From NCBI RefSeq assembly GCF_000485595.1, contig NW_014577320.1, forward strand, positions 65,231 through 107,719: 42,489 bases of DNA, written 5' to 3'. Below, in pieces: positions 11,947 through 26,165 of the stretch (position 1 is the stretch's first letter; each line of letters opens with the position of its first letter). Under the pieces are notes generated by a model, which made no database searches, was not told the DNA's origin, and worked only from the letters and a program-made list of their open reading frames with translations. The position numbers were made by a program, and so were the translations under genes. Source of the stretch: Priapulus caudatus. Taxonomy: Eukaryota; Priapulida; Priapulimorpha; Priapulimorphida; Priapulidae.

Positions 11947-14900
11947 TGCGTGTGTGTGTTGTGTTCTGTTGTGTAGAGTTTCGAAATTTGAAGCAGAGCT
12001 CTATAATATGTAATATACTCACCAGGTAATACCCCGCCCCAAAAAGAGAGTACATTATCTTAAATGAGTAATCGCACAGAACTGATTTGTATATTAATTC
12101 AGCGAACGATGCAGTGCAATTTCCTGATGATGAAGTTTGTGCGCATGCACGTATATATCCGTGCTCGCTTGGCAGTAGTCCTGTGTACAAACCGTGTTTA
12201 TTGATTCCCGCTCCTGTTGCAGTACAGAGCAAGGCGAGCTGTCTGTGCCTTCTCAGGCCAAACGAAATTATTTGCGTGTTTGTGGTTGCATCCAAATAAA
12301 GGATATGGTCGGTCGGTGGGTCCGTGAAGACGTATCTTGACAAGACTATTATTGCGAAAGATTAGGCTAGTTCAGTGGCATTTTCACGATCAATGAAACT
12401 CGTCGCACGTGATATTCCACCTATAAATTATTTAATATTAATAATTCACCAAACCAATCCTCACAAGTTGCTTCGCATCCGGCATACCCATGCGGCAGGT
12501 GTCCATTCTATTACTTGCCATGACTGAGAGGGGAAACCATGAAGGGAGCCGTGTAAAACCCCCTGGAGCAGCACTTGGTCGTTCTGAAATCTGTATTCTT
12601 TTATGATGCGATAAAGCGTGCGGTCGCTAGCAATTGCCGCGGTAGCGCGCGGTAAACAAGAAACCAAATTTCATGTGGTGCTGCATAGGTAGCTGGACTT
12701 GTTGCGATATGTAGAATATCATATATCTCACCCAGTCGCTGCTGACCGGCGCGTGGTATGCACTTAGTGGTAAAAGGATGATATCACTGATGACTAAAAG
12801 CGTATACATGTACGTTGTACGAAAAGCGTATATATATATATAACGTCACGTAGAAGCAGCAGGCATTAGTCATTCGATCGTAGCAGGGCTGTGTGTTTGT
12901 GTGCTCAGGCAGTCCTGTCACATGCTGTTCCATTTTTCCTGTCTTGCGTAGATATACCACGTATTGGAATACTAGTATTTTCAGCTTATGCAGGGTTAGA
13001 ACTTTTACCAGACAGCAACTACTTGCTGCCACTGCCAGGGAATAAGGCAAGCAGCAAATTTTCTTGCCCAGGCAGAATCTTTGGGGCTTCTACTATGGTT
13101 TATTAGGAATTTCTTTGCAGAAAGTTGTAACGTCCTTTTTCGTAATGACTCCCGTTGAGAAAGTTATTTGATATTTTATGCATTCTTGGCACACTGGTTT
13201 CATACACGTGAACTCGGAGGGTGCGTGATCATGCTACTTTCTATTCAAATTTTGTTTTGCTATTGGCCTGTTGAAATATAATATCCAGGAAACAGGAAAC
13301 TTCCTTCCTGCATTCTGCAAATCTCTGTGTGTGAAACTGCCCAGCTGTGTGTTTTCCAGTAAGCTTGCTACTCTAAATGTCACCTGCTGCTCCCAACAAC
13401 AAAGCAACCTGCTGGCATTGCACATCTGAGTTGCAGTAGAAGCCTAGTGTGCGTATACAAGGTGCAAACTAAAGTTGATATCGTGGTGCAAGGTTATAGT
13501 TCGGTGTGCACCTTAGTTGGATGAGATTCCCAATGATAGTTTGTGAATTTTCAATGATTCCTTACTGAGGATGGTCTCGGAACAGGCTTGCAACAACCAG
13601 TATTGGCAACTTTTAGATGCCCTTACGTTTGGCAGTTTGGCACTAAGAAGAGAAAAGGATGGTGAGTTGTTCTTGAGAAGTTATAGATTACTATTTTTGA
13701 CTTAATTATTATTTATGTGTGAATCTTGATCTCTCTTATTCCACTATGGTAAAGTGTGTAAATCATTATTATATGAAAGTGGAGAAATAGGGATTTGGGA
13801 CTACAATTAGGAATACACTTTGTGATCCATTATGTGCTTGTGCTACTAAGTTTATTTTATAATTTTACTAATGAAAGAGCGGTGAATGAAACGTGAATAC
13901 CTGCCTATCTCTCTAATGTGTCTTGTGCATCAATTAGCACAGATACTGATGCATGTATGTAACCACAGAGCGCCACACATCTTGGTCATTTTAGTCCGGT
14001 TGTAATAGTAACAGCTGCCGCAATAGACATCGGATGGTAATTTGGCGACGTGACCAATGGGGGTGCCTGTGTGGCCAAAAGTGCTGAATATGAAGATATA
14101 GTATTTCGGCCATGATCTTGCAAGGTAAATGTGACCTGTGTACTTGTATCGATAAAATTAAGCACATGTAATTATCCTAACCACAGTAACTGTTTGTACC
14201 GTTTCCACGGGTCCCCGGTGTAAATATTTATCTAATTATATTAGGAATTTTTTTAAATAATATTAGTAAGCACTGTCCAGCTATTAGATATATTCAGGGA
14301 AATATGAAAAGACTACATAGCTGATCAGTAATGTTGTTATTTGTTAATATTGTTAGTTGCTAATTGTGCATGTTTTTTTGAGAAAAATTGGGACTACTTA
14401 CAGAGATGCTGCAGTCTAATTATTGCATATATGTAGACAGTACCAACACTATAGTAAAACAGAACAATATTCTATGATGAAAAGTTTTATCGTTGAGCTG
14501 AAGTGATCCAAGGTCAAGTAAAATGTAAATAAATTGGAATGTGTTCTCAATGGCTGGCGATAGGAGGAGAATAGAGTGACTTCGGCAACTTCTGCTGCGC
14601 TCGTTAGTGTTGCTGAACTTACTATGGTTCGTGCCACTGTGAGAAAAAGAGACACTAAACAGTCAATTGTGTCCATAAAATGTTGTGCATTATAGTATTC
14701 ACATTCCTATTATACAGATTCAAAAGCATTGACATTAGGTGAAGCCTATATAGTAGCAGGGTTCTTGTTAACTTTTGACAAAGCAGGTAATTTGACAATG
14801 AATAGCAGGTAACTGTTTTTCCGGCACGGACGGTAGGGCGAGTGGCGAAGGCGCGAAGCCCTGCTAGGGGGGTCCGGGGTGAAAATTTTTCTGATTTGAC

Positions 14901-16289
14901 CCACAAATAGCGTATTTTGATGGGTATGGGTTCTAGAATTTGGTAGTTTAGATAGGAAAATATATGCTATTAAGTATCTATTATAAAAAGAAAAACCCGC
15001 CCGTGCACAGAGTTAGTCTTGGGTTGGAAGTATTTAAAATAAACTTCGTTTTTTCAAATATTTTTTTTATATTTTACCGCCTTTAGTGGGAGTTTCTCTC
15101 AAATTGATAGCCGGTAACAAATTGCGTGATAGGCGGTAAAAATAACCGGTTACCGGCTATTAACAAGAACCCTGAGTAGTATGTCAAATGCTATTATATT
15201 TAGACTTTTTAAGATGATAAAAATAAAGTGATTGTTTTTTTGCATGCAGAAATAATTAATCTATTTAATGTTGTGGTTGAAATCAGCTGATGAATCATCT
15301 TGGTTTGGTGATGGAGTGCAAACAGTCGTAAACAAATGTGTAATGTCTTTTTTATCAGAAAAATCTGGTGGATCGGTGTGAATGACATGATTATGTAAAC
15401 AAGAGTTTCTGTAATACGTCAAAAATAATACCACATATTAGTGCAGATCCACCTGTGCAAGTCTATGGTGGTAGGCAGTGGCGAAGTTCCTGAAACACTC
15501 CAAACGTCTAGGGTCGTGCTAGTTTCTGATAAATTTCAAAGGACTTTGTATGCCTGCCTATAATGTTAGGTGCGACACAAGCCATAGTGACTGTGCAGTG
15601 TGGCTACCTAATGCGTGACCCCATTATATTCAGCTGTTAACGTACAGTGCAGTTCATTGGAAAGGGCTGTTCACATTTAGGTCATTGACATTTTGTAGAC
15701 TCAAAGTGTTTGCGGCATGATAAATGCAGCTATCTTGAACAATTGTTATGCCAGTAAAAAAAGTTTGTTTCTAAATATTCTACAGTGTTGTAACTTGTAA
15801 GTGATTATAGCAGATATTTTGGGAAGAAGCTTTGAATCTATTTGGTTGTTATAAAGCAATCAATCATTGATTCTTAAACCAAATTGGTGTTTAGTTTACA
15901 AGTTTTAACTAGTATGAGGGTAACATAGTATCAGAAGTAGATAATAGGGAACTCTAGGGTCCCTATTATCTACTTCTGATAGTATAGTATATATCTGACA
16001 GCAATAATGTACAAAAATTGCATTGTTTACAAGCCATTCTCTGCATCTAGGTATTTCTATACATGTAAAACATGCTAGTTTAATTGTGATGTCCGATCAA
16101 TGAAAGTTACTCTCATTGTTTGTTTTTTCTGCACGCTGCCACCTGCAGTTCATCTCCACTTCAATGACGAAGCTGCGTCCACAGGTCAGCAACGTTTACT
16201 AACAACCCTCTAGCTCTGTCTGTGTCTTTAACTGTATTTTATATCTGTATCTATCACTGTGTTTCTTTCTTTTCATCTCTAACTATCCC

Positions 16290-16349
<60 letters not shown>

Positions 16350-19300
16350 CTCTCGCTCTCTCGCTCTCTCTCTTTCTCGCTCTCTCGCTCGTTCTCTCTC
16401 TTTCTTTCCCCTACCTGTTAGTTTGTCGGTCTCACCCTGGTTGTGTCTGTATGGATGCCTTTCTATTCTCTACACTCCCTTGCTTTTTGTCTAATTAACT
16501 AACTCTTATTCATGCACAATCGGCCACCCCCCCACTTCTTCCCCTTTTCTTGTGAGTTATCGTTTTCCCCACCTATCCTGTATTCTGGACCAAGACTAGC
16601 ACTGGCAATCGGGCAATAAGTACAAAATATGTTGTTTTTGCATGTACCTGGGGCCCGTTGCCAGAAAAAAATTAGTCTTAACATTAACCTTAAACTTAAG
16701 TTTTTCTCTTAAAGCGTTGCCAGAAACTTCGTAAAGTTAAGAGAATTAAAAATTCTCGTAACTTTTCTCTTAACTTAAGAGATCCTAGACCCTCCCTTAA
16801 CTTTAATATTAAGTTGAAAATAACACATTTACACTACGAATTACAATTATAGTGATATTATATTTTATAATAATGAATAAAATGTTTGTTTTTCTTGAAA
16901 AACACGTCAAAATCATTAATTATCTACCGCTAATAAAACAAAACAATACATTTATAAATGACGTATGGCATTTGTTCTCTTGTTTCAAAGGTTTGCAACG
17001 CTTGCCACGATTCTCGTACAGTGTGAGAATTTGTCTTGTTGTGCAGAATTAATTCATGACCACGTAATATTTCATCAAATATTATTTATATGTGTTTAGC
17101 CATCATAATATGCATAAATTACTGTGATGTACAATAAATGTGTATGAATTTGAATTTTGTGATCGATTCCCATCCAATCAGCAGCCTTGTGATGAAGTTC
17201 CTGTTATCGTAAGTTTTCACTTAAGTAAGTTTAGTTTAAGTGGTTTCTGGCAACGCTATTAAAATTAACCTTAACATTAACATTAGACTTAAAATTAATC
17301 GTAACTTTACGAAGTTTCTGGCAACGGGCCCCTGGTCAATATTCAGAGGTATGCGGGTTTCTCTTCCCCACTTCTCTAATGGTGGCAACAGTGGTATAAC
17401 TCAAGAATGGTGGCACTCGTGTATGGCATGCTATTTGGGTTGCACTGACACCTTGAAATTGGTTATAGAAATGACAACTATAATGAAATATATGAATTAA
17501 AAAAAGCCAAAGGGCAGATTCTAGATTCCACTCCAGTATATTGGTCTAAAAATACAATGAGAAGTGTACTTTAATTGGAAACTTATTATGCCTTCCAGAA
17601 AAAGGAGCAGAAAAGTAGCCGTAACGTATGACACTGGAAAGAGTTAAAACCAGATGTTTTCATCAAATGTGTGAAACCGTGTAAATGTGTAGTACCCCTT
17701 GTTCTGCAGATTAGTGTTATTTTTTTAAAATAACAATCATCGCATAGGCAATGCAAAACGATTTTGAGAAGGTCTCACCCACACTATGTACAGTCATGCT
17801 GCTGTGAACTTGCAGTGTCACAGACAGCTTAAAAAGATTAATTTCTTGCCACGCATGTGTACTGTGTCACAACAAAGGTGAAGACTGGCCACGTAGTTAG
17901 CAGAGTGCAAAAACATGGGGAGAAGCCTGTAGGAGGTTTGCCTGCAAGTTGCAACAAAACTAGCAAGGTTTTGTCTAGAAAAGGTGCGCGTTGCTGTATT
18001 TTCAGTTCACATTAATGGTATTAAATGAGGTGGTATTTTACCACATGGTTTCAAACAGGATATTTTATTCAGTGGGAAACGAATTGCTGAGTTTGCTCGC
18101 GCCTGGTTTGTGAAGGTATATGGCTGCATACTTTGTGAAATCGTAGTAGGTCAACTATTGCTGGTCGTATACACACGCATACACACGCAGCAAGTGATTG
18201 AAGTTTTATGTCATAGTCTAAATTCTCTCATAATTATACTCCCAGTATGTCCTGGACATTACACATTAATTCGTTATTTAGCCTGTGGATTTTTTCAGAA
18301 TGCTGTAGAATGATCATACCTCATTCACACCATTGTCATTGGCTTTTAATGTAGAAATTAATATTATAACAGACAGACTTGACCTTTTTGGCAGTTTATT
18401 TATCACTACTAATATCAGTATTGTATTGCACTTATTTAAAAAAATTGTCTCTCAGATGATATCTCCGAATAAATTAATGTTAAAGAATGGCAGCCATGTA
18501 TCTTGTGCTTTGAATGTGTACATGTGTAGCAACCTAGAAGTTACAAAAAACCATAGAAAATACATATATACAGAATGTAAACAGCATGCTGTAGAGTTAG
18601 TCATTATTTATTCAGATTTGGATGTTTCTCCATCTTTGTTCAGCAAGTGATGTTATTGCCACCCACAAGCACCCCAACATTTCAGTTCATGCATACATCA
18701 ACTGTCATAGTACATCATGATCATCTTGTATGGTGCATTGGCATATATACTGAAACAGTTTTAGTATACCTATGTGTGTCTTAGTGATCATAATGTATGT
18801 TCTATAGATAGTACCTCGTTTTCTCTATGTTTAGTGTGCGTTTATATGCATATTATCTTATACGTGAAAGTTTAACACATTTATACACATTGGAAATTTT
18901 GCATGAGAGTGAATGTATATGAATTTAGACTTCACTCAAAGTCGTATATGTAAATAGGTTTTTATTTACCAAGTGATCGCGTGCAGTACACAACTTTAAA
19001 GCATAATTGAAAGTGCTAGACAGTTTTCTTTTATTATTAGTTTTATTACACAAACAATGTACATGTTTACCACACTGCGCCAATCCTGGGGCTCACTCGA
19101 GTACTAGATACACGTGTGTTTGTACTTCTGTGTATCCTGCAATTTCTGGTCTGCTACAAGTGGTGGAAGGGTATTTATGTGTGTGTGTGTGTGTGTGTGT
19201 GTTGTGATGTAATATTAATTATTGACGATTGATAACTTTAGAAGGTAGCCATCATCGCAATATTAGAAGTGAGCTGCCAATGTTTTAGCGAGGTGCGAGG

Positions 19301-22300
19301 TGCAACGTTCTGGTATTCTGATTGACCACACCTCATAGCTGTTCACTTGATTTGCATGGAAATTTGTGATCTGTAAGTTGTAACAAACAGTTCTTACAGT
19401 TGATACTGATGCCAATGTGTACATTGCCTGTGTTATCCAGGTTTCAGTAGTATGTACCATTTGTTTTCCAGTGCTGCCAGCAACACGTGCATTTGACTAT
19501 GACCTTGTGAAACCGATCATCCGGGCATTTGATTTTGATCGTGACGTGATAACGTTCATGACAACTAACGGTGAAAAATGTAAGTCGGCACATAATTTGA
19601 TTTTGTGCCACAATGTGAGATAATTCTGTTATAGTGTAAGGGTCACTTCAGCTGCGGTCCACTGCACTGGAAATACCTGTGTAGGGAATGGTAGCATTTA
19701 ATTGTTTTTACTATGGTAAAATTCATCAATGCTACCAAAACCTGTGCAAGTATTTTCTGCTGTGCTAAGCAGTGACGCCAATCCAACAGGTTATTGGGTT
19801 TGGCAAAGTGGACTGAGCTGCAGTGTCTTTTGCATTGCTATTAAATGATTATCTCACATGGTGCCGCCCAGTCAAAATATTGCTGACTTGCGGATGGGTA
19901 GATGAGGCTCGTCTATAGTGTGTCTCGTGGTGTGATGGGAATGGCATGCGCAATGAGAGTGTGCTGTATCTTTCACACCACCAAGAAGGTGGCAGACAGG
20001 ATGCACATGTGTAGGTTGTGGAGACTCGACAGCGTGCGTGCGCATGGTTCTTTGTCAGTTCTAAAGTTGCTCTGTTTTTCAGGTCCGCCGGGTCCGCCCG
20101 GCCCTCCTGGAGGCCCACCTGGACCTCCAGTAGCCCAGGGACCCACGGGTGCGCGCCCACCTATGCCCCCACAGGCTCTGGCCCCTGTGTTGCCTTCACC
20201 GCCACAGCCGCCAGAGTTCACATGTCCTCCACGGCCCAACCACGGCACAGAGGGACGCCCTATCCTGCTGAGGGCGAACCATTTCCAGATCCGCATGCCC
20301 CGCGGCCATATACACCATTATGACGTTAGCATAGTGCCGGACAAATGCCCTAGACGAGTGAACAGGTGAGTGAGCAAGACATTTTATTTAGTCTCGTCGT
20401 GCAAGTAGTTCTTGCTAATGATAATAAAACAAGACTGTAGTTTAGCTGCAAGTATTGTAAATTATATAATAATATGTTATATTATTATATTGATATATTT
20501 AATTAATGATGTAAGTTGTAAATATTGTATATGATGTGTAGCATGACGTGTGTATGCTATTGTTGTTGACACTAGTATGGCACTCGTAATGTTTTACTTT
20601 CAAAACATTGGACTACATGCTAAAATGTAGTTCTTGCATGTATTATTGAAACTATTTTCACAGTAGTTATATTCTAAACTATCTTCTATTATGCTTGTTC
20701 ATCCACTTATAGTAGCACATAGATGTATCCTGCTGTACAACCTGAACTAGCAGTATACTGTCAAGCTCCCTCATGTATGTGCCCTTTAGGGGTACATTTA
20801 TTAAAAACAAATAGACTGTGACGCTGTCGGACTTGCAGTAAAATGTATGCAAGGTTTCATGCATGTGTACATACTTGCACCTTCGTATATGTTTTATTTA
20901 CTAGTTAATTCAGTTTATGGAAACAAATTGTTTGGTAGGAAGTCAAGTATCATATGTTGCAAATGTAATTGTTGTAGTACTAACTTGATTTGAATTTTAA
21001 AAGTGTAAAATTAATTGCATTTAAAAAGGACATTTGATGGTGGATTGTATCTTTACACATTCTCAAGTTGCGGCCAGCCAGACAGTTGAATACATGGTAA
21101 CTATTTATTTCTTACACAGGGAAATCATCGAAACGATGGTTCAAGTCGACACAAAGAAGATATTCATTGGTCAGAAGCCAGTATTTGACGGAAGGAAGAA
21201 CATGTACACACGCGACCCACTGCCAATTGGCAGAGACAAGGTGAGAAGTACAGATATACTACTACTTGTACTATACAATACGTTCGATACATTGAAGGAT
21301 TTTGGAGGAAATCAGCTTTAAATTGATTACTCTGGGAATATCTGTTATTTATTGTATCCCCCGCGACGAAGTCGGCAGTCATACTATGGTTTCATGTCTC
21401 CCCAGCCGCCGCCGCCGCCGCTCGGTCCGCCGCAGAGAATTTCCCTTCCGCTCTCTAACTCGGCCCCTAATTGACCTAGCGCTATCAAACTTGGTATACT
21501 TACACATCTTGGGGAGAAGGTGTGTCGCGTGCCAAAACCAGGTCACTACGATCTTTATTTGACCTTTACTTTGACCTTGATCATATTTTCCTTCCGCTCT
21601 ATAACTCAGGGCCCCTAATTGACCTAGCGCTACCAAACTCAGATACTTACACATCTTATAGAGAATGTGTGTCGCGTACCAAAACAAGGTCACTGCGGCT
21701 TTTATTTGACCTTGACCTTGATCATATTTTCCTTCCGCTCTATAACTCGTGCCCCTAATTGACCTAGCGCATTACTAAACTTGGTATACTTCCACATCTT
21801 GGGGAGAAGGTGTGCCGCGTACCAAAACTAGGACACTGCAACCTTTATTTGACCTTGACCTTGACCTTGACCTTCATCATATTTTTCTTCCGCTCTCTAA
21901 CTCGGCCCCTAATTGACCTAGCGCGATCCAACTTTGTATACTTACACATCTTGGGGAGAACACGGGGATACATGTAGTTGGCGACAACTGTCCTTTCTAG
22001 TTATATATTTTTTCATGCATGTATATCAATTTGCAGATTGAACTCGAGGTGACATTACCAGGTGAGGGGAAGGACAGAGTCTTCAAAACATCTCTCAAGT
22101 GGGTGGTACAGGTTAGCCTGTATGCCTTAGAGGAAGCTCTGGAGGGTCGCACACGAACTATTCCCTATGATGCCATTCAAGCTCTGGACGTCGTCATGAG
22201 GCATCTACCTAGTATGACGTAAGTGAGGGGTATATATGGTGGGCAGCAAGGTAGGAGTGTGGTAGGGAAATATTTATTTAGGCATCCGGGATATTACTGC

Positions 22301-25300
22301 CAATTGAGAACATGGTTCGAGTCAACTATTTTGTCAGAGCCACTGTCCTAGTTAGCTGATTGCCAAGTGAGTTGCTTGCAATTATGTGTGGATGAACTTT
22401 TCCCTATGGGCTGTGTATATAAATGGTTAGTTTCCTTTGATCAAATTCCCGTTTGAAATATGTTCTCAATATATGTTTAAAAAGTAATGTGGCACAATAC
22501 ATATATATCAAAGCACTGCATCATGTATAAAAACAGTGTTCATCAAAAATTAAATGGTCTGCCATGCTGTCTCCTACTGATTTCTGTCCTTGCTCTAAGT
22601 CTGCACTGTGCAGGACATGATAATAACGTTTTTTGCGATTGGCAGGTACACCCCAGTGGGTCGATCCTTTTTCTCCCAACCCGAGGGTTATTACCACCCC
22701 CTTGGTGGTGGTCGAGAGGTGTGGTTTGGATTTCATCAAAGTGTCCGCCCTTCGCAGTGGAAGATGATGCTGAATATTGATGGTGAGAGGCATTCTAATT
22801 TTGTGTGACGTAATAATTGATTGTAAGACCGGTGAAGTAACATTTCCACTGTGTATGTTATGTTCTGGTGTTGACGAGATTTTTGTGTGAAAGAATTAAA
22901 ACCATATCATAGGTAATTAGGCGATTATGTTCATCTGTGAGTTTGGTATTTGAATTAAAACGGGCATTTCTTGGATTGCAGTGTCTGCCACGGCCTTTTA
23001 TAAGGCGCAACCTGTGATAGAGTTTATGTGTGAAGTGCTAGATATCAAGGACATCAGTGAGCAAAAGAGACCCCTTACCGACTCACAACGGGTCAAATTC
23101 ACCAAAGAGATCAAGGGTAAGTTTTAAGGAGTTTTAATGATCCCCAGGCATTGTCGGTGAAAAATTATACATAGTTGTTGCAAGACCAGGATGACATTGA
23201 CTATCATGATATTGATTATATTTATAATCAAGTTTGTTTGGTCACCTGTAAATTTCATATTTAAAAATGTAAGTGTCAGAAATTCCACAAAGAATGTGTT
23301 CCTAGCTTCTTGGAAAGAAAATATTGATTCTATAAATTGTGCAAATCTGTTAAAAACGTTTTACAGTACACTCAATTTTTGGGCCATTTAGAATCATAGA
23401 CGGCAAAAAACAATGCATACCTGCTTACAATGCATGTAATTATTCGATCAATTACTTAAAGGAATAATAGGTCCATTGATTATGCAATGTTGACGAATAC
23501 TAGAGTAACTGGCACCTTGTGTAGTTAATAAGTACATTACCTTATAGCAAAACGTGTATTAATTGATTGATTAATCGATTGTCCAATATCACTGCTGGTT
23601 AGTAAGAAATGTCTAATTGAAATCCGCAGTCCAAAAATCAGTTGTTTACAGTTTCAAACCGCTGCCGGCGAAGCGGGTGTGATACAGATTTATAGTGCAC
23701 TGGACATTTTCGCACGCATGCTCGGTCGTACGCAATGCTATCATTCATCAGTGATTTCGTAAACATGGACGCTCGTGATAAGGAACTTTTTGTCAGGGCT
23801 GTCCACATGCGTCCGTGATTAGTACGTGTGTTTTACTCTATTTCCATGTTTAGTCCGTGGCCGTGGTTACACCGCTGACACCTCCGTTTCATCTGGCGTC
23901 CAAAACATACGGGCCACACAAATGGATAACATTTACGGCACGTAAATGATACGTTGATAAATATCAACAACCGATTTCAAGTCTAGTTTGTAATGTAAGC
24001 AGCAGTGATATTGGACAAACTAATACGCGTTTGGCTATAAGGTAATGTACTTATTAACTACACAAGGTGCCAGTTACTCTAGCTTTCGTCAACATTGCAT
24101 AATCAATGGAGTTATTATTCCTTTAAGCATAACCGATGATCAGTTGCCTGGATGGCTAGAGTATTGTCTGATCATTGTTGCATTTTTATAGGCCTCAAGA
24201 TCGAAATCACTCACTGTGGACAGATGAAAAGGAAGTACAGGGTGTGCAATGTGACAAGAAGGCCTGCTCAAACGCAGACGTAAGTACCATCAGCAGTTAT
24301 CTTAGTAATATAACACATCTCTATCCATCTACAAATCAACTCCCCTACATGCAGAATCTTTTAGAGAACTCTGGTCCCTGTCCTGATGTCAGTGTGAATT
24401 TTGAAAAGTTTGATAGCACTCGGCTGATGTAGTCATTCAGTCAGAGCAGTATGTTCCAACTAGTTTTTCTTGGTGCACAGGTTCCCACTGCAGCTGGAAT
24501 CTGGACAGACAGTGGAGTGCACTGTGGCTAAATACTTCTTGGACAAGCACAGAAAGCGCCTGCTTTACCCACACTTGCCCTGCCTGCAGGTGGGCCAAGA
24601 ACACAGGCACACATATCTCCCACTAGAGGTAAATCTGCTATAATTCTATTATTAGAGGCAAAAGAGAAGCCCTTACGCATTTAAAAATCGTACTTTCGAC
24701 TAGGGATAAAATAAGCCATTGCTAGCAAATTTGCAATGCCTGCTTTGTGCAATATAGCCTGCATAGCAGACTGCAATATCTGCACCAGGCTCTGCGACAA
24801 TACTGTGCAGTGGATTGCACCAATCTGTACGATAGCTTATTGTCACGATGCAGCCCTGTGGCATGGATCTTGCTCTATGGAATTTGCTCCTGCTATCGAG
24901 CTATCATGTGTATTGTTTCTGCATTAATCATGCTTAAAGTCGCGAGTCTGACATTATTTTATCGTACAGTTGTTAGTCGCTACTGCACAGGTTGTATATA
25001 ACAATGACTCGTTGATTAAGCGTTCTTTTCTTCTGCGTGAAGATTTCTAACCAGTGCTCGCGGATTCATGACCTTTCAGGTGTGTAACATCGTTGGCGGC
25101 CAGCGCTGCATTAAGAAGCTGACCGACATGCAAACATCAACTATGATCAAGGCAACAGCGCGCTCGGCTCCTGATCGTGAGAAAGAAATAAACAATTTGG
25201 TACGAAATGTGTCATAGTCTGCAGTTTTCCGATGCCTGAGCAATTGATTGCTCGTACAAATAATCGTTGTAAAAATATCGTAAAGCAGGTTATTATCTTT

Positions 25301-26129
25301 TGTGACTTGCTGACATCGATTTGCCATTGTGTGTATCTACATGTGCATAATTTTAGTCTTACGTTATTGTTAATATATAATTGTTTAAATTTATTATAAA
25401 TTCAAACAGGGTAAGTAGTAATTCTGATGTACTTTACGTTTACATGACAGTTACGGCGCACATTCTTAGTGTTACAGCCATGCACAGTTGGTATAGTTTC
25501 GATATGAAGTAATTAGTGTGTACATACTCAGACTGGATGGCAGTACTGTGTCCTGGGTTTAAAAAAAATTCTGTGATGTATATGTCAAAGTTTCATTCCT
25601 CAATGATTTACCTTGGCAGTATAGTGCATGTATTGAATTGGTACTGCATCTGCATTATTTGTTTCATTTTCCTCAAAATCTAAGCCCAATATCTGTACCA
25701 TATTGTCTCTTATACCCTATAGGTCATAGTACCTGTGCAGTCATGGACTACTGAGCTATTGCCTTGCCTACCAATCTGCCAAATTCCATAATAATAATCG
25801 CTAATTAATTTAGAATTCTCTTCACTCCGTATGTATACTTATTTTGTAGGTTCACAAAGTTAATTTCAATGAGGACCCATACATGCAAGAGTTTGGCATT
25901 AGTATCAATAGTACGATGACGGAAGTCAAAGGGCGTGTACTTCCACCACCAAAAATTCAGTATGGTGGGCGGGTGAGTAGAGAGGGGCTTTGGACGATTT
26001 CAAGCTTTCTCAGTAGGTACTGTAGACAAAGCAAGACGCTAGGGTGCACCCTGCCGGTTGCAGCTCTCTTGCTAGAACACGCCCCTGTGTGACATATCCA
26101 TGTTTTGTTTTAGTTGTGTATTTGTGTTT

Positions 26130-26165
<36 letters not shown>

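Noticed and set aside
11780-12343. 187-codon - strand open frame with His-Thr and Thr-His-Ala-Arg repeats
   Set aside because: Its core is a translated GT/GTGC microsatellite and the rest has no domain.
15929-15981. 22-bp perfect hairpin considered as a pre-miRNA
   Set aside because: The stem is perfect and short, the loop is 9 bases, and the ends match the foldback transposon family, so a transposon remnant is the simpler reading.
18073-18115. Possible extra AGO N-terminal exon after TATTTTATTCAG
   Set aside because: The phase-1 reading meets a stop, and the 43-base length would break the frame.
19973-20296. - strand 107-codon Gly-rich frame opposite the AGO tail exon
   Set aside because: It is the antisense of the GGNCCN-rich coding exon; the + strand frame has the conserved AGO N-domain.
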